Below, piece by piece: positions 22,803-32,435 of a stretch of DNA of 64,000 nucleotides. Position 1 is the first letter of the stretch. Each line of letters opens with the position of its first letter. Location: positions 47,419-111,418 of IMG/VR virus record IMGVR_UViG_3300008117_000018; one strand, given 5' to 3'. A program made the translations under genes and the position numbers. Under the pieces are notes generated by a model. That model had not been told where the DNA came from. It ran no database searches and was given only the letters and a program-made list of their open reading frames with translations. This DNA comes from a virus.

Positions 22803-25800
22803 ATGGCAATTCAAATTGGAAAATACAAGAGACCAGGAATCTTCATAGAAGAATTTGACAATTCAATAATCGCTTCTCCAGTTGTTGAAGGTATAACTAA
22901 CCTTATCATAGGTGTTTCTAAAAAAGGACCTGTGAATACACCAATTAGAGTACAGACAGTTGGTGACTTTGAAGCCATTTTTGGTCAATTGGACAGAAAT
23001 CTTGAAAGAAAAGGTTCTTTCTTTCATAGAACAGTTGCAAAAATGCTTGAGACAGCGCCAGTTTTCGCGATGAATCTTTTAATGACAGATGATAATTTAG
23101 ACTTAATTGATTATAAATCAATGTCTTCATCAGCACAATATAATAATGACATTTTAAGAGATGGTCCTTATAGAAGATTTTTCGATACAACAGGGTTCTG
23201 GAAAAGAGATACTGAGTCATTCATTAACTTAACTAAAAATAATACAGGTTATGCAGAGAGAGCATTTAGTTTCACTAATCTTTCCGACAGAGCAATATCA
23301 GTATTTATTTTTAAATCAAGTTTAGTTGGATTCAATAGAACTCTATTAGAATGGTACGGTTCTATTGACAAAATGCCAACCTATGTTAATCCACAAGATT
23401 ACGCATCTGACTATTTAGTAGATGTAGTTGTAGTTGGAGGAGACTGGTCAAACTATCAAGAACTAGCTGTTGATACAAGATGGAGTGCTTATTTTAACGC
23501 ATCGGGTCTTAGAAAAGAACAAATTAGAAATTTTGCCAATGACAGAAATGTAAACCTACTAGCATACTACGAAGGTTTATCATTAATTCCATATTTTAGA
23601 GATTTAAATGGTAGAAATATTTTCATTGAAACCACTATTAACAGAGACACAGATAGAACTGGTTTATTCTGCGCATTCAACACAGACTTAGTAGAAGATG
23701 ATTACTACAATGGTTTGCTAGATATAATTGGTAATACAATTGTTGGCCAAGTAGAAGCAGATATTGACTTTTTATCATATAAAGAAACAATTGCTGAACA
23801 AATTGAAATAACAGCAGTTCCATTAGATTTACCAGGAAACGTAACATCTATATTTGGAGCAACCGGTGCTTATAGTTCAGGATATCAAGGTCAGGATGAA
23901 CACGCTTTTGGTGAATCAGGTATTTACGGACCTAACGGAGGCGGTGATCCTGCTACAACATCAGCAGTTATCAATAACGGTGATAATAGAACTGGATGGT
24001 TTGGTGAAGGGTCAGTTTATAACGTGGAAGAAGGAACAACAAGCTTAACTGGAACTGGTTCTATTTCAATTAGTTATAATGTAGGCGCAGGAGCTTTTGC
24101 TATTATTGGTGATACTTATATAACTTTATCAACTACATCATCAACTACAGAAACATTGACTGTTAATTCTAGTGATTATCCTATATCATCTAGCACAAAC
24201 TCATATGTAGCAACTTTTGTTGTAGACTCTACAGGAGAATTTAAAACAATAACATCTACTTTAGCATTTGACGGCACTAATTATCCGACGGTAAGTAGCA
24301 CAGATGTAGTTTTAGGTTATGTAACATTCGGAATAGGTAGCAATGGTCAATTCGCTGGTGGAAAAACTATGTCTAGAGTAACAATTGACTCTAACGGATT
24401 CAAAAACCTTAACTTTGGAACAGCATCAGGAAATGACTTCTATATATCAGAAGTGAATGGCGTTGGTTCTGGAGATTCAATAAAAATTGAATTCTTAGGC
24501 ACAAACACACAACCTTCAGTAAGAAACTATGCACAATACAGAAGGTTTAAAATGTTTAATAGATTAGTAAATCTTATTGATAGCCCTAATAAAAATAAAA
24601 TGTCTCTAAACTTAGGAAAAACTAAAAATTATAGAAAAATTAGTTTTGACCAAATTGAAATTAGTGATATTCAAACTAATTCAACTCAAAACAAATCTTT
24701 TGTTTTGAAAACAGGACTAACTTCATCTGAATTATCAGAAGTATTACAGGGTCAACTTGTTATTTATACATTAGATAACGAATTTATTCTTGGTTCTGAA
24801 TCAGTATCTACAAAAGAATCAGCAGCAACAACAACAGACGGTGTCGTGGCTAAATATTCTAAGTTTTATTCAAGATACTATGATGGTATTACAAATACTA
24901 GAGACTTCTTCTACAGCAACAGACTTTATCAAGATTATAGTGGTTCAACAAACACTTTATTAGGTGAAATGGTTGACATTACGTTCTTAGACGGAGAAGT
25001 AGCTGCGGGTCTTACTTCATCATATGCAGGATATGACTACATTGTTTTTGAAACAGATGCGATGTCAGCCACTGCTGCGGCAATTCAATTAGATTTTCAG
25101 ACTTATGAACAAATTTTGTTCCCAGGTGCTCAATTAAATAAAGGCACATTCACCATAGTAACAAATGCGGTTGATCCGTTAATGACACCAAATGAATTAG
25201 CTAATGAATTGGGTATACCAAATGGATTCGCTTACCAGATTAATGAGGAAGTTGAATTTGAATACTTACCTGAGCAAAATCTTGTTTATAATTTCTTAAA
25301 GAAACATTACTTAAAAATGTATCTTGAAAATGACGGAGACCTACAAGTAGAATTTTTAGATGAACTTCTTGAATCAGATGAAGATGTTAATATTGAAGCT
25401 AATAATACATTCTATATTCAATCTAATAAATCAAATCTTAAACAAACAGTTGAGATTGAAATACCTACATCATATGTTCAAACACCAAATAAGATACTTA
25501 TCAAAGGTGATAGATATACTGAAGTAAAAGTAGGTGATTTCTTAGAAGCTTATGTAGACGAAAGTACTCTACAATTAGGTCAATATCCAAGAAAACTAAC
25601 AAGAATTCTTAGCAAAAGAGCTTGGTCAGGTGACTCTACTCTTACAGAAGTAACTTGTGATGCTAGAATTAAAAAATACAATTTTGGTGGTGATTATCAA
25701 ACAATGAGATACGTTTCCATCGAAAATTATGTAACTACATACAAAGCAATTCCTTTGGATGGATTCAGAATAAGACAAGCATCTTTACCAGATGGTACAG

Positions 25801-26786
25801 AAACTAGACAAAATTCAATACTAAACTTAGTATCTAAAGGAACACCTTTATTCAAAGCAATTACAAATAAAGAGGCAATAGACTTCAGATATCTAATTGA
25901 TTCATTTGGATTAGGTCTTACTGAGAGATCAAAACAACAATTAGTTGATATATGTGGTGAAAGATTAGACGCATTTGGTATATTAAATATGCCATCTTTG
26001 AGACAATTCAAAAACTCTTCTTCACCATCATTTGTAAACGCAGAGGGTGTGTTACAATTAGAATATGTTGCACAAGGAGGTGATCCTGAAAGCAACCCGG
26101 CATTCCTTTACTCTTTTGGAGAAGGAGCTGGTTCTACTTGTGTAGGTTACTTTAGTCCATACGTGTTAATTAATGACAACGGTAGACCATTAGAACACCC
26201 ACCAGCACCATTCGTAGCAACTACATTTATGAGAAAACACATTTCAAATGTCACATCTGTTACACCGTGGACAATATCAGCTGGTATTACTAATGGTAGA
26301 ATTACAAATATAAACGGACTTGAAATGGATTTCACACCGAGTGATGTAGAGTATATGAATCAAGCACAAATGAATCCACTTGTATTCAAAAGAAACAGAG
26401 GATATGTAATTGAAACTGAAAACACTGCTCAAACACTTTACAAATCAGCTCTATCTTACATTCACGTTAGAGAGGTATTGATTGAACTTGAAAGAGATTT
26501 ATCAGCTATGTTACTTGATTATCAGTGGAAATTTAACACATCTGATGTTAGAGCGGAAATTAAACTAAGAGCTGACTCTATTTGTGAATCATTTGTAAGT
26601 AGAAATGGTCTTTATAACTTCTTCAACAAAATGGACGAAGAAAACAATACACCAGAGATTATAGATAATCAAATTGGTGTTCTTGATACCTATGTAGAAC
26701 CAATTAAAGGTATGGGTATTATTGTGAACAATATCACAATTCTAAGAACAGGAGCTATAAGCGCTGGTGGATTTATAAATCCTTAA
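22803..26786 (+). CDS. gp18: Tail sheath protein, T4 gp18-like, very large
   Basis: The contractile sheath subunit. The N-terminal 110 residues are typical: KYKRPGIFIEEFDNS, then NLIIGVSKKGPVNTPIRVQTVGDFEAIFG. The C-terminal 300 residues carry the core contraction domain: TPWTISAGITNGRITNINGLEMDF, LVFKRNRGYVIETENTAQ, SALSYIHVREVLIELER and GMGIIVNNITI. At 1327 residues it is twice T4 gp18 (659). The extra length is in the middle (about 340-900) with Ser/Thr/Gly-rich beta segments, likely surface domains. A TTTATATATAC lies about 30 bases upstream and a terminator follows. Confidence 0.94.
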   Translation: MAIQIGKYKRPGIFIEEFDNSIIASPVVEGITNLIIGVSKKGPVNTPIRVQTVGDFEAIFGQLDRNLERKGSFFHRTVAKMLETAPVFAMNLLMTDDNLDLIDYKSMSSSAQYNNDILRDGPYRRFFDTTGFWKRDTESFINLTKNNTGYAERAFSFTNLSDRAISVFIFKSSLVGFNRTLLEWYGSIDKMPTYVNPQDYASDYLVDVVVVGGDWSNYQELAVDTRWSAYFNASGLRKEQIRNFANDRNVNLLAYYEGLSLIPYFRDLNGRNIFIETTINRDTDRTGLFCAFNTDLVEDDYYNGLLDIIGNTIVGQVEADIDFLSYKETIAEQIEITAVPLDLPGNVTSIFGATGAYSSGYQGQDEHAFGESGIYGPNGGGDPATTSAVINNGDNRTGWFGEGSVYNVEEGTTSLTGTGSISISYNVGAGAFAIIGDTYITLSTTSSTTETLTVNSSDYPISSSTNSYVATFVVDSTGEFKTITSTLAFDGTNYPTVSSTDVVLGYVTFGIGSNGQFAGGKTMSRVTIDSNGFKNLNFGTASGNDFYISEVNGVGSGDSIKIEFLGTNTQPSVRNYAQYRRFKMFNRLVNLIDSPNKNKMSLNLGKTKNYRKISFDQIEISDIQTNSTQNKSFVLKTGLTSSELSEVLQGQLVIYTLDNEFILGSESVSTKESAATTTDGVVAKYSKFYSRYYDGITNTRDFFYSNRLYQDYSGSTNTLLGEMVDITFLDGEVAAGLTSSYAGYDYIVFETDAMSATAAAIQLDFQTYEQILFPGAQLNKGTFTIVTNAVDPLMTPNELANELGIPNGFAYQINEEVEFEYLPEQNLVYNFLKKHYLKMYLENDGDLQVEFLDELLESDEDVNIEANNTFYIQSNKSNLKQTVEIEIPTSYVQTPNKILIKGDRYTEVKVGDFLEAYVDESTLQLGQYPRKLTRILSKRAWSGDSTLTEVTCDARIKKYNFGGDYQTMRYVSIENYVTTYKAIPLDGFRIRQASLPDGTETRQNSILNLVSKGTPLFKAITNKEAIDFRYLIDSFGLGLTERSKQQLVDICGERLDAFGILNMPSLRQFKNSSSPSFVNAEGVLQLEYVAQGGDPESNPAFLYSFGEGAGSTCVGYFSPYVLINDNGRPLEHPPAPFVATTFMRKHISNVTSVTPWTISAGITNGRITNINGLEMDFTPSDVEYMNQAQMNPLVFKRNRGYVIETENTAQTLYKSALSYIHVREVLIELERDLSAMLLDYQWKFNTSDVRAEIKLRADSICESFVSRNGLYNFFNKMDEENNTPEIIDNQIGVLDTYVEPIKGMGIIVNNITILRTGAISAGGFINP

Positions 26787-26800
26787 TTTAATCAAATAAA

Positions 26801-26832
26801 AATAGAAACCCTCAATTTATTGAGGGTTTTTT
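26801..26832 (+). terminator. Rho-independent terminator after tail sheath
   Basis: AAACCCTCAAT/ATTGAGGGTTTTTTG hairpin with a T run on the plus strand, 20 bases past the sheath stop. Confidence 0.9.
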
Positions 26833-26917
26833 GTTTTATATTAAACTTTTAACGTATTAATTATTATAATAGAGGAATAGTTATATAGAATATATATTTA
26901 AAAAATAACAAATTAAT

Positions 26918-27859
26918 ATGTCAAATAATAAGAATGAAATGTCTGAAGAAGAATACTTAAAAAGACATTTGACCGAAATGGATCAAGGTAAAAATCAATT
27001 TAGCGATATACCTTTCCAAAATGCAGAACCCGTGATAGAACAAAGAGTAGATGACTTACATTTCTTCAGTTTTGATGTAAAAGAATTACCTTGCGGTAAG
27101 TTTTATCCATCCGGAACACTACTACAAGTAAGAGCAGCACAAGTAAAAGAAATTCAAGCATATTCAATGGTTGACGATAATAACTTTTACGATATAGTAG
27201 AAAAGATGAATTCTATGTTACAATCTTGTATAAGAGTAAAATACTCTGACGGTAGAGTTGGTTCTTATTTAGAAATTAGAGACCAAGATAGATTATATCT
27301 GATATTCCTTATAAGAGAATTGACTTTTCAACAGGGAAATAGTCTATCAGTAAAAACAAATTGTAAAGCTTGTAATACAGAAACACAAATAGAAATAAAA
27401 AGAAGTACATTTGTATATTATGACGTAGATGAAAAATTAGAAAAATTCTACAGCCCATCTACAAATTCTTTTCATTTTAGATTGAAAAACGGAAAAGAAT
27501 TCGAGGTGACACCTCCAAATATTGGTTTACAAAAATCTTTTACAGATTATATCATTAAAGAAAATCAAGAAAAAAGAACACCAAACCTTTCTTTCTTGAA
27601 AATAATTCCTTTTATGTTACCTGGTAGAACATCTATAACATACGATGGTATAAAATCAAAACTACGCGAATTTGAAGATATGGATGATATATCATTTCAA
27701 TTTTTGAATTCAGCCATAGGTAAAATGACATTTGGTGTAAAAGAACTGAAATATGATTGTTCGTGCGGAGAGGAGGTCCGCACAGATATGCAATTTCCCA
27801 ACGGAGCCTCAGGCATTTTCGTTATTCACGATGCCTTTGAAGCATATATTAAAGAATAA
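26918..27859 (+). CDS. Baseplate protein of the T4 gp26 type, zinc-binding
   Basis: 313 residues. The core LPCGKFYPSGTLLQVRAAQVKEIQ (about 57-80) fits the T4 baseplate family consensus (LP-x-G-x-x-YP-x-G-x-x-hxVR). It is followed by a C-V-x-x-D-G region and DQDRLYLIFLIRELTF. Two Cys pairs, CKACNTETQIEI and CSCGEE, form a probable zinc ribbon, as in many relatives. Located between sheath and tube genes and followed by a small overlapping gene as in other T4-type phages, it should take part in baseplate hub assembly. Which T4 gene is the strict orthologue is uncertain. Confidence 0.7.
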   Translation: MSNNKNEMSEEEYLKRHLTEMDQGKNQFSDIPFQNAEPVIEQRVDDLHFFSFDVKELPCGKFYPSGTLLQVRAAQVKEIQAYSMVDDNNFYDIVEKMNSMLQSCIRVKYSDGRVGSYLEIRDQDRLYLIFLIRELTFQQGNSLSVKTNCKACNTETQIEIKRSTFVYYDVDEKLEKFYSPSTNSFHFRLKNGKEFEVTPPNIGLQKSFTDYIIKENQEKRTPNLSFLKIIPFMLPGRTSITYDGIKSKLREFEDMDDISFQFLNSAIGKMTFGVKELKYDCSCGEEVRTDMQFPNGASGIFVIHDAFEAYIKE

Positions 27860-28082
27860 ACTTTTACTTCAGAAACATTTCAATCTTCAAGAATTATCAA
27901 TTGATAAATGGCCATTTTGGATGTTCGAAGAAAATATTAAAATTGTTAATGAGATTGTTGAAGAGGAAGAAAAACAGAGAAAGAAAGACGAAGAAGCTCA
28001 AAACAAACAAATGGGTAACTTCGATGCAAACTCAATGATGAGAAATGCACAAAGTATGACAAACAATGTCCCTAAATTTTAA
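27831..28082 (+). CDS. Small protein after the baseplate gene, 83 aa
   Basis: Start ATG 27831 overlaps the end of the baseplate gene by 29 bases; an earlier in-frame ATG at 27753 would overlap by over 100 and encodes non-native-looking residues. Sequence: basic start MPLKHILKNKLLLQKHFNL, then SIDKWPFWMFEENIKIV and a Glu-rich helix, then an Asn/Met-rich end. In many myophages a short helical protein follows the gp26-type gene and acts in hub assembly; I infer the same here. Confidence 0.7.
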   Translation: MPLKHILKNKLLLQKHFNLQELSIDKWPFWMFEENIKIVNEIVEEEEKQRKKDEEAQNKQMGNFDANSMMRNAQSMTNNVPKF

Positions 28083-28084
28083 AT

Positions 28085-28115
28085 AAAAAACCCTCAGATT
28101 CTGAGGGTTTTTTTT
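28085..28115 (+). terminator. Rho-independent terminator, plus strand
   Basis: CCCTCAG-ATT-CTGAGGG stem followed by eight Ts, just after the 27831-28082 stop. Confidence 0.92.
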
Positions 28116-28152
28116 GCACAAAAAAAACCCTCTTTATTAAAGAGGGTTTTAC
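28116..28152 (-). terminator. Rho-independent terminator, minus strand
   Basis: AAACCCTCTTTA/TAAAGAGGGTTT hairpin followed on the minus strand by eight Ts. It ends the tail tube gene; with the previous hairpin it forms a back-to-back pair. Confidence 0.9.
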
Positions 28153-28167
28153 TAAATATTTTTAGTA

Positions 28168-28803
28168 TTAGTATAATCCAGTAGGAGCCGCAACAGTTTG
28201 CTCACTAGCACTATCAATGTATTCATCAACAAAGTAATCCCATACAAATGTTCCTGTAACATCCTGAACGATTGTATTAGAAGACCAATCTAAATCCCAA
28301 CCAGTCAATGACTTTAACTGAACACTATTAAAAGTTACTCTTCTTAACACAACACCTTTTTTATCGTGTTGGTTTACAATAATAGAACCAATAAGGTCTG
28401 CTTTATAGTGAGTATAACCATTTTGAGAGTTAAATAACAAATCATACCAAGCTTTTAACGTATTCCAAACTTCCATTGAACCAGCATCATTAACATTGAC
28501 TTGGAATGGTATAGAAAGTTCACCAGACGTTTTAGTTGGTGTAGTTAAAAACTCTCTTGTTGAATACTTAAAACGTTGAGTAGCTTGTCCAACATCAAAG
28601 GCTGTAAGGTTAGCACCTCCTAAGTTTACTTTTGTAGCATTTTCTAACAAAAGAACTGGGTCTCTACCTTGATCATCTACTAATATTGTAGGTAAGATAA
28701 AAGTTATCTCAAATAAGTTAAGATACACAACTTCTTCTGGTAATGAACCAGGAACTCCCGGTGTTCCAGTTTGTTTTAAATTGGTAAAATGTGGTAATGG
28801 CAT
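28168..28803 (-). CDS. gp19: Tail tube protein, T4 gp19-like
   Basis: Forms the inner tube inside the contractile sheath. 211 residues (T4 gp19 is 163). After MPLPHFTNLKQTG the NLFEITFILP strand begins the tube fold. The middle has EVWNTLKAWYDLLFNSQNG, and the C-terminal half has KKGVVLRRVTFNSVQLKSLTGWDLDWSSN and QDVTGTFVWDYF, the conserved last strands of tube proteins. It is on the strand opposite to the sheath, unlike T4, and stands alone. The first 25 and last 20 residues look like extensions. Confidence 0.85.
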   Translation of the reverse strand: MPLPHFTNLKQTGTPGVPGSLPEEVVYLNLFEITFILPTILVDDQGRDPVLLLENATKVNLGGANLTAFDVGQATQRFKYSTREFLTTPTKTSGELSIPFQVNVNDAGSMEVWNTLKAWYDLLFNSQNGYTHYKADLIGSIIVNQHDKKGVVLRRVTFNSVQLKSLTGWDLDWSSNTIVQDVTGTFVWDYFVDEYIDSASEQTVAAPTGLY

Positions 28804-28966
28804 CTTTTTTTTATTATTTTTTATTTAATTTATAAACAAATTATGTATTATATATTATAATTTTATTCGTCTCTATCTTTTTTAATCTTTATAAGGTATA
28901 TATTTATTTAAAAAATTGATTTTTTTCTAAATCTAAACAAACAAATCACTTTACAATACAATAAAT

Positions 28967-30094
28967 ATGAGTAAAATATATTTAATTGGTGATAGCCACA
29001 TAGGCTTAGGATACCCAAATTCAGTCGACAAATGGTATAAAGTACACAAAGAATATTTTTCGGAATTTCTTATACCGACATTAAAAAAAAGAGTCAAATC
29101 AGGAGATATAATAATACACTTAGGTGACTTATTTGATAACAGAAACATTATTCCTATAAATCTTTTGAATTACGGAATGGATATAGTTGAAGAACTATCT
29201 AAAATAGCACCGACACACATTATCATTGGAAATCACGACCTTTGGTCAAAATCAGCCTCTGAAATCAACTCTATAAGACCATTTAGGTATATTCCTAATG
29301 TCACAATTTATGATAAAGTATCAAAGATTGAATATAATGGTGGAAAACTATTAATGATGCCATACATTGAAAAGAGGTTAGAACAAGTCAAACACATAGA
29401 CGAAAATAGAGATTGTGATTATTTATTCTGTCACTCAGACTTAAATGGTTGTAAAATGCACCTAACATCAGTTGCTCACAAAAATTCAGACAAAATTGAC
29501 ATAGAAAACTTTTCAGCCTTTAAAGGTGTTTATTCAGGTCACATTCATTTAGTACAGACAAATAAAAACTTTACTTTTGTTGGCTCTATATTCCAAATGG
29601 ATAGAAATGATTTTGGTGACCAAAAAGGAATCTTCGTTATTGATACAGAAGACAATACAGAAGAGTTTATTCCTAATAAAGTATCACCGGTTTTCAAAAA
29701 GGTAAGAGTGGTCGGAGAGGAAGATATAGAAGTTTTAGAAACATTAAAAGACACAAAAGACTACGTTGATATTTCAATATCAAATAATCTACTAATATCT
29801 AATAGAAAATTAAGAAGAAAGCTTGAGATCATTTTAGAAAAGAGCAATTTTGCATCAGTAGAATACATAGATGATATAACTAAAGAATTAGAAGATAACG
29901 AACAAGAATCAATAAATGAAAATTTAGACGAAGAAAAAATAGACATTTCTATACAACTTGACTATGAAGACTACGTAAAAGAATATATTCTGAAACAAAA
30001 CTATGATAATGAAAAGTTCAAATCTGGTCTTTTAACAGAGTATGATGAAGTAATAAGAATTTTTAAAGAAAACTATAACTCAAAATTAGATTAA
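28967..30094 (+). CDS. gp47: Recombination endonuclease subunit, T4 gp47/SbcD-like
   Basis: Mre11-type nuclease that works with the ATPase gp46 in end resection and recombination-dependent replication. Calcineurin-like metal motifs are complete: IGDSHIG (8-13), HLGDLFDNR, IIIGNHDLW, FCHSDLNG and YSGHIHLVQ. 375 residues against 339 in T4. The C-terminal third has a Glu/Asp-rich insert (about 295-325). Its partner gp46 is not in the window. It is divergent from the tail tube gene across 163 bp. Confidence 0.94.
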   Translation: MSKIYLIGDSHIGLGYPNSVDKWYKVHKEYFSEFLIPTLKKRVKSGDIIIHLGDLFDNRNIIPINLLNYGMDIVEELSKIAPTHIIIGNHDLWSKSASEINSIRPFRYIPNVTIYDKVSKIEYNGGKLLMMPYIEKRLEQVKHIDENRDCDYLFCHSDLNGCKMHLTSVAHKNSDKIDIENFSAFKGVYSGHIHLVQTNKNFTFVGSIFQMDRNDFGDQKGIFVIDTEDNTEEFIPNKVSPVFKKVRVVGEEDIEVLETLKDTKDYVDISISNNLLISNRKLRRKLEIILEKSNFASVEYIDDITKELEDNEQESINENLDEEKIDISIQLDYEDYVKEYILKQNYDNEKFKSGLLTEYDEVIRIFKENYNSKLD

Positions 30095-30095
30095 A

Positions 30096-30326
30096 ATGAA
30101 ATGCTTAGAAGTTTTTGATAGGTGCAAAATAAATAAACCATTCTCAAAAGAACTCAAAATATACTCGGAAAAATATTTGAAATCAATACTGAAAGAATTA
30201 GAAGAAATAGAAGAATACGAGAAATGTCATTTTTTAAATTCATTCATTAAAGAAAGATTTAATCACAAAAAAAACTATTTAAATGGTAGCCATTTGCACA
30301 ATGATATGCAAACCATTTCACTTTGA
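30096..30326 (+). CDS. Hypothetical protein, 76 aa
   Basis: Begins one base after the gp47 stop. Charged and helical (KSILKELEEIEEYEKCHFLNSF). Its C-terminal 44 bases overlap the glycosyltransferase gene in another frame. No family recognised; placement suggests co-transcription with gp47. Confidence 0.6.
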   Translation: MKCLEVFDRCKINKPFSKELKIYSEKYLKSILKELEEIEEYEKCHFLNSFIKERFNHKKNYLNGSHLHNDMQTISL

Positions 30327-31083
30327 AACTTGGTTAAACTATCACTTTAGTATAGGTGTCGAATATATTTTCTTGAGAGTTGAAAATACTCCGGAGTTAG
30401 AAGAAATTATTTCAAAATATTCAAACGTATTTGCATACTACGACTCTGATGTTAATACTTTTAATAACTACTGGACAATTCAAAAAAGACAAAACCATTT
30501 TTTTGAAACAATAAAACAAAAAATGTTAGATTTAAACATTGAATGGGTCGTCTCAAATATAGATTCTGACGAACTACTTTGTTGTGAAAACATAAATGAA
30601 ATTTTAAAAAATGTTCCAAAAAATTATGACGTTGTTCAAATATCTAATTACGAGGCAGTTTACTCAAATGACAACGTTGATAATCCATTCATAGAAACAA
30701 ATACTTTTATAGAAAATAATTTTTTAGCATACGGAAATGGTAAATCCGCGTCTAGATTAAATGAAAAAACCGAAACACATGGTCCACATTCATTCAAAGG
30801 TTCGGTTTTTAAACTTCTTCCAAGAAAAATCTGCGTTTTACACTACGAATCTTCAAATTTTGAAAGATGGTACACTAAATTTAAAAACTACAACCAGACA
30901 GATAAAGAATTAATTGATAAAATACCATTTCCATTTTATAAAGAATCAATCGAAATAATAAGAGAAGGTAACAAAGAAAAAGCAAGAAAATATTTTAATA
31001 AAAAAAAGGTTGATATATCAGAAAACACTTTAAAATTGTATTGGACACCTACATTACAACAAAAAAATATTTGCTGGGGTTAA
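30283..31083 (+). CDS. Glycosyltransferase, GT-A fold (GT2/GT92-like)
   Basis: 266 residues. Opening MVAICTMICKPFHFETWLNYHFSIGVEYIFL is the typical start of GT92-like transferases. WVVSNIDSDELL gives the D-x-D metal/sugar-nucleotide site (about 91-100). GPHSFKGSVFKL and KICVLHYESSNFERWYTKFKNY match the acceptor-side end of the family. It is cytoplasmic. It starts inside the end of the 76-residue gene and converges on a tagged gene. Sugar and acceptor unknown; part of the glycosylation block. Confidence 0.82.
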   Translation: MVAICTMICKPFHFETWLNYHFSIGVEYIFLRVENTPELEEIISKYSNVFAYYDSDVNTFNNYWTIQKRQNHFFETIKQKMLDLNIEWVVSNIDSDELLCCENINEILKNVPKNYDVVQISNYEAVYSNDNVDNPFIETNTFIENNFLAYGNGKSASRLNEKTETHGPHSFKGSVFKLLPRKICVLHYESSNFERWYTKFKNYNQTDKELIDKIPFPFYKESIEIIREGNKEKARKYFNKKKVDISENTLKLYWTPTLQQKNICWG

Positions 31084-31084
31084 T

Positions 31085-31729
31085 TTACTTTTTAAGAGTG
31101 ATTGTAATAGTAGCACTTTTATCACCATATCTATCTTCTGTTATTTCCTTTTCAACATTAAATTTTGAAAAATCTATACCTCTAAAAAGACCATTCCATT
31201 TTCTATCAGTATAAGAACTTACATATCCATTACAATTAACAGTGATTTTCAATTCTTCTTTATCCAATTTCTTAGTCATACCATTAACAAAGTCGCTTTT
31301 AGCAGCAAATGTTTTTTTAGTCATTTCATTATAAAGTTGTTGAACTAAAAACAAAGGTCCATCGACTTTAGATTTTTGTATAAAAGTAACTACTATATGA
31401 TGTCTCATATGTGGATTTATTGAAACTCTAGAGCTTTCTAAGCGATTTTTAAGAGCTATTAACTCATCTAAGAAATCCCAAAATTTATCATCAATAATTG
31501 TTTCACTGTATCCACCAGATGGTCCTAATTTAAAAGAGTTTCTAAATATTATATTAATAGATTTATATCCAGAAAATTCACCTTCGGTTATAATTCTTGG
31601 TTCCGAAAAAGAATATTCAATTCCTAGGTCAGCAATAGGAAGTAATAACTCATCTAAATCTTCTTTAGATAAATCTGTTATATCCTGAGATTCATTTAAA
31701 TGTTGTAAAAACTTATGTAAGTATTTCAT
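31085..31729 (-). CDS. Tagged protein of unknown function, 214 aa
   Basis: N-terminus MKYLHKFLQHLNESQDITD has the shared tag followed by H-L-N-E-S, an ideal (I/L)-x-E protease site at residues 11-13. The rest is a mixed alpha/beta domain with FSGYKSINIIFRNSF, MRHHIVVTFIQKSK and a beta-rich C-terminus (DKSATITITLKK). No enzyme motif. It is the third gene of an operon with the 31729-32430 gene (one-base overlap) and the nucleotidyltransferase. Possibly packaged in the head. Confidence 0.78.
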   Translation of the reverse strand: MKYLHKFLQHLNESQDITDLSKEDLDELLLPIADLGIEYSFSEPRIITEGEFSGYKSINIIFRNSFKLGPSGGYSETIIDDKFWDFLDELIALKNRLESSRVSINPHMRHHIVVTFIQKSKVDGPLFLVQQLYNEMTKKTFAAKSDFVNGMTKKLDKEELKITVNCNGYVSSYTDRKWNGLFRGIDFSKFNVEKEITEDRYGDKSATITITLKK

Positions 31730-32430
31730 TATTTGTTTTTAAGTTTTTTATCTAATATCTGAGCAATATGACTTCCTATAAAAAAGTGAAAGTTTTTCAG
31801 TGTATCTGTATCAAAAGTTTCTATTTCGTCCATAAATCTAAACTGAAATCTATAATAATCATTTGAGTTATCACTATCATCAATATAAACTTTTTTTATA
31901 GACAACTCCATATCATATTGATTATTAATGTTGATTTTAAAATCAAAAGTGGTTTTGTCACAAGGAGTGTGTTTAAATTTTGGTTGATACTGAACATCAA
32001 AAACCGAATAATCAGTTATATTCTCTCTGCGCATATAATAATTTAAGAACATTGAAGGTGCCTCAATAAAGTCCGAAAGTATCTGTAAATCTTCTCCAAA
32101 ATCATTTGAATCTACTATATCTTCTATCTTTTTCTTTAAATCTAAGAGATTTTCAAATTGAATTTTATGATAAACACAATTAATTTCGTACAAATAAATA
32201 AACGAATTTTCAATTAAGTTCTTTTTTTCCGAGTCTACTTTAAATATAAATTTAGTATGAATTATTGAAATATCTTCAGTTGACAATCCATGTAAAGTTA
32301 TTACAAGTTTTAAATAACTATCATCATCTGGTTTTTCATATAATGTCTCAATAGACGAAACCACTGTCTCATCTTCAGTTGTAAACAACTCTTTAAATAT
32401 TTCTTCGACCTCTGATATTTTTACTCCCAT
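31729..32430 (-). CDS. Hypothetical protein, 233 aa
   Basis: Acidic protein rich in Asp/Ser/Phe with alternating beta strands (YLKLVITLHGLSTEDISIIHTKFIF) and a C-terminal helix (LKNFHFFIGSHIAQILDKKL). No tag at the N-terminus (MGVKISEVEEIFKEL). It lies between two tagged genes in one operon, five bases after the nucleotidyltransferase. Unknown family. Confidence 0.75.
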   Translation of the reverse strand: MGVKISEVEEIFKELFTTEDETVVSSIETLYEKPDDDSYLKLVITLHGLSTEDISIIHTKFIFKVDSEKKNLIENSFIYLYEINCVYHKIQFENLLDLKKKIEDIVDSNDFGEDLQILSDFIEAPSMFLNYYMRRENITDYSVFDVQYQPKFKHTPCDKTTFDFKININNQYDMELSIKKVYIDDSDNSNDYYRFQFRFMDEIETFDTDTLKNFHFFIGSHIAQILDKKLKNK

Positions 32431-32435
32431 ATTAA

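Noticed and set aside
27753-27830. Earlier ATG for the small gene after the baseplate gene
   Set aside because: It would add 26 residues (MIVRAERRSAQICNFP...) that read as antiphase of the conserved zinc-ribbon end of the baseplate gene; 27831 gives the usual short overlap.
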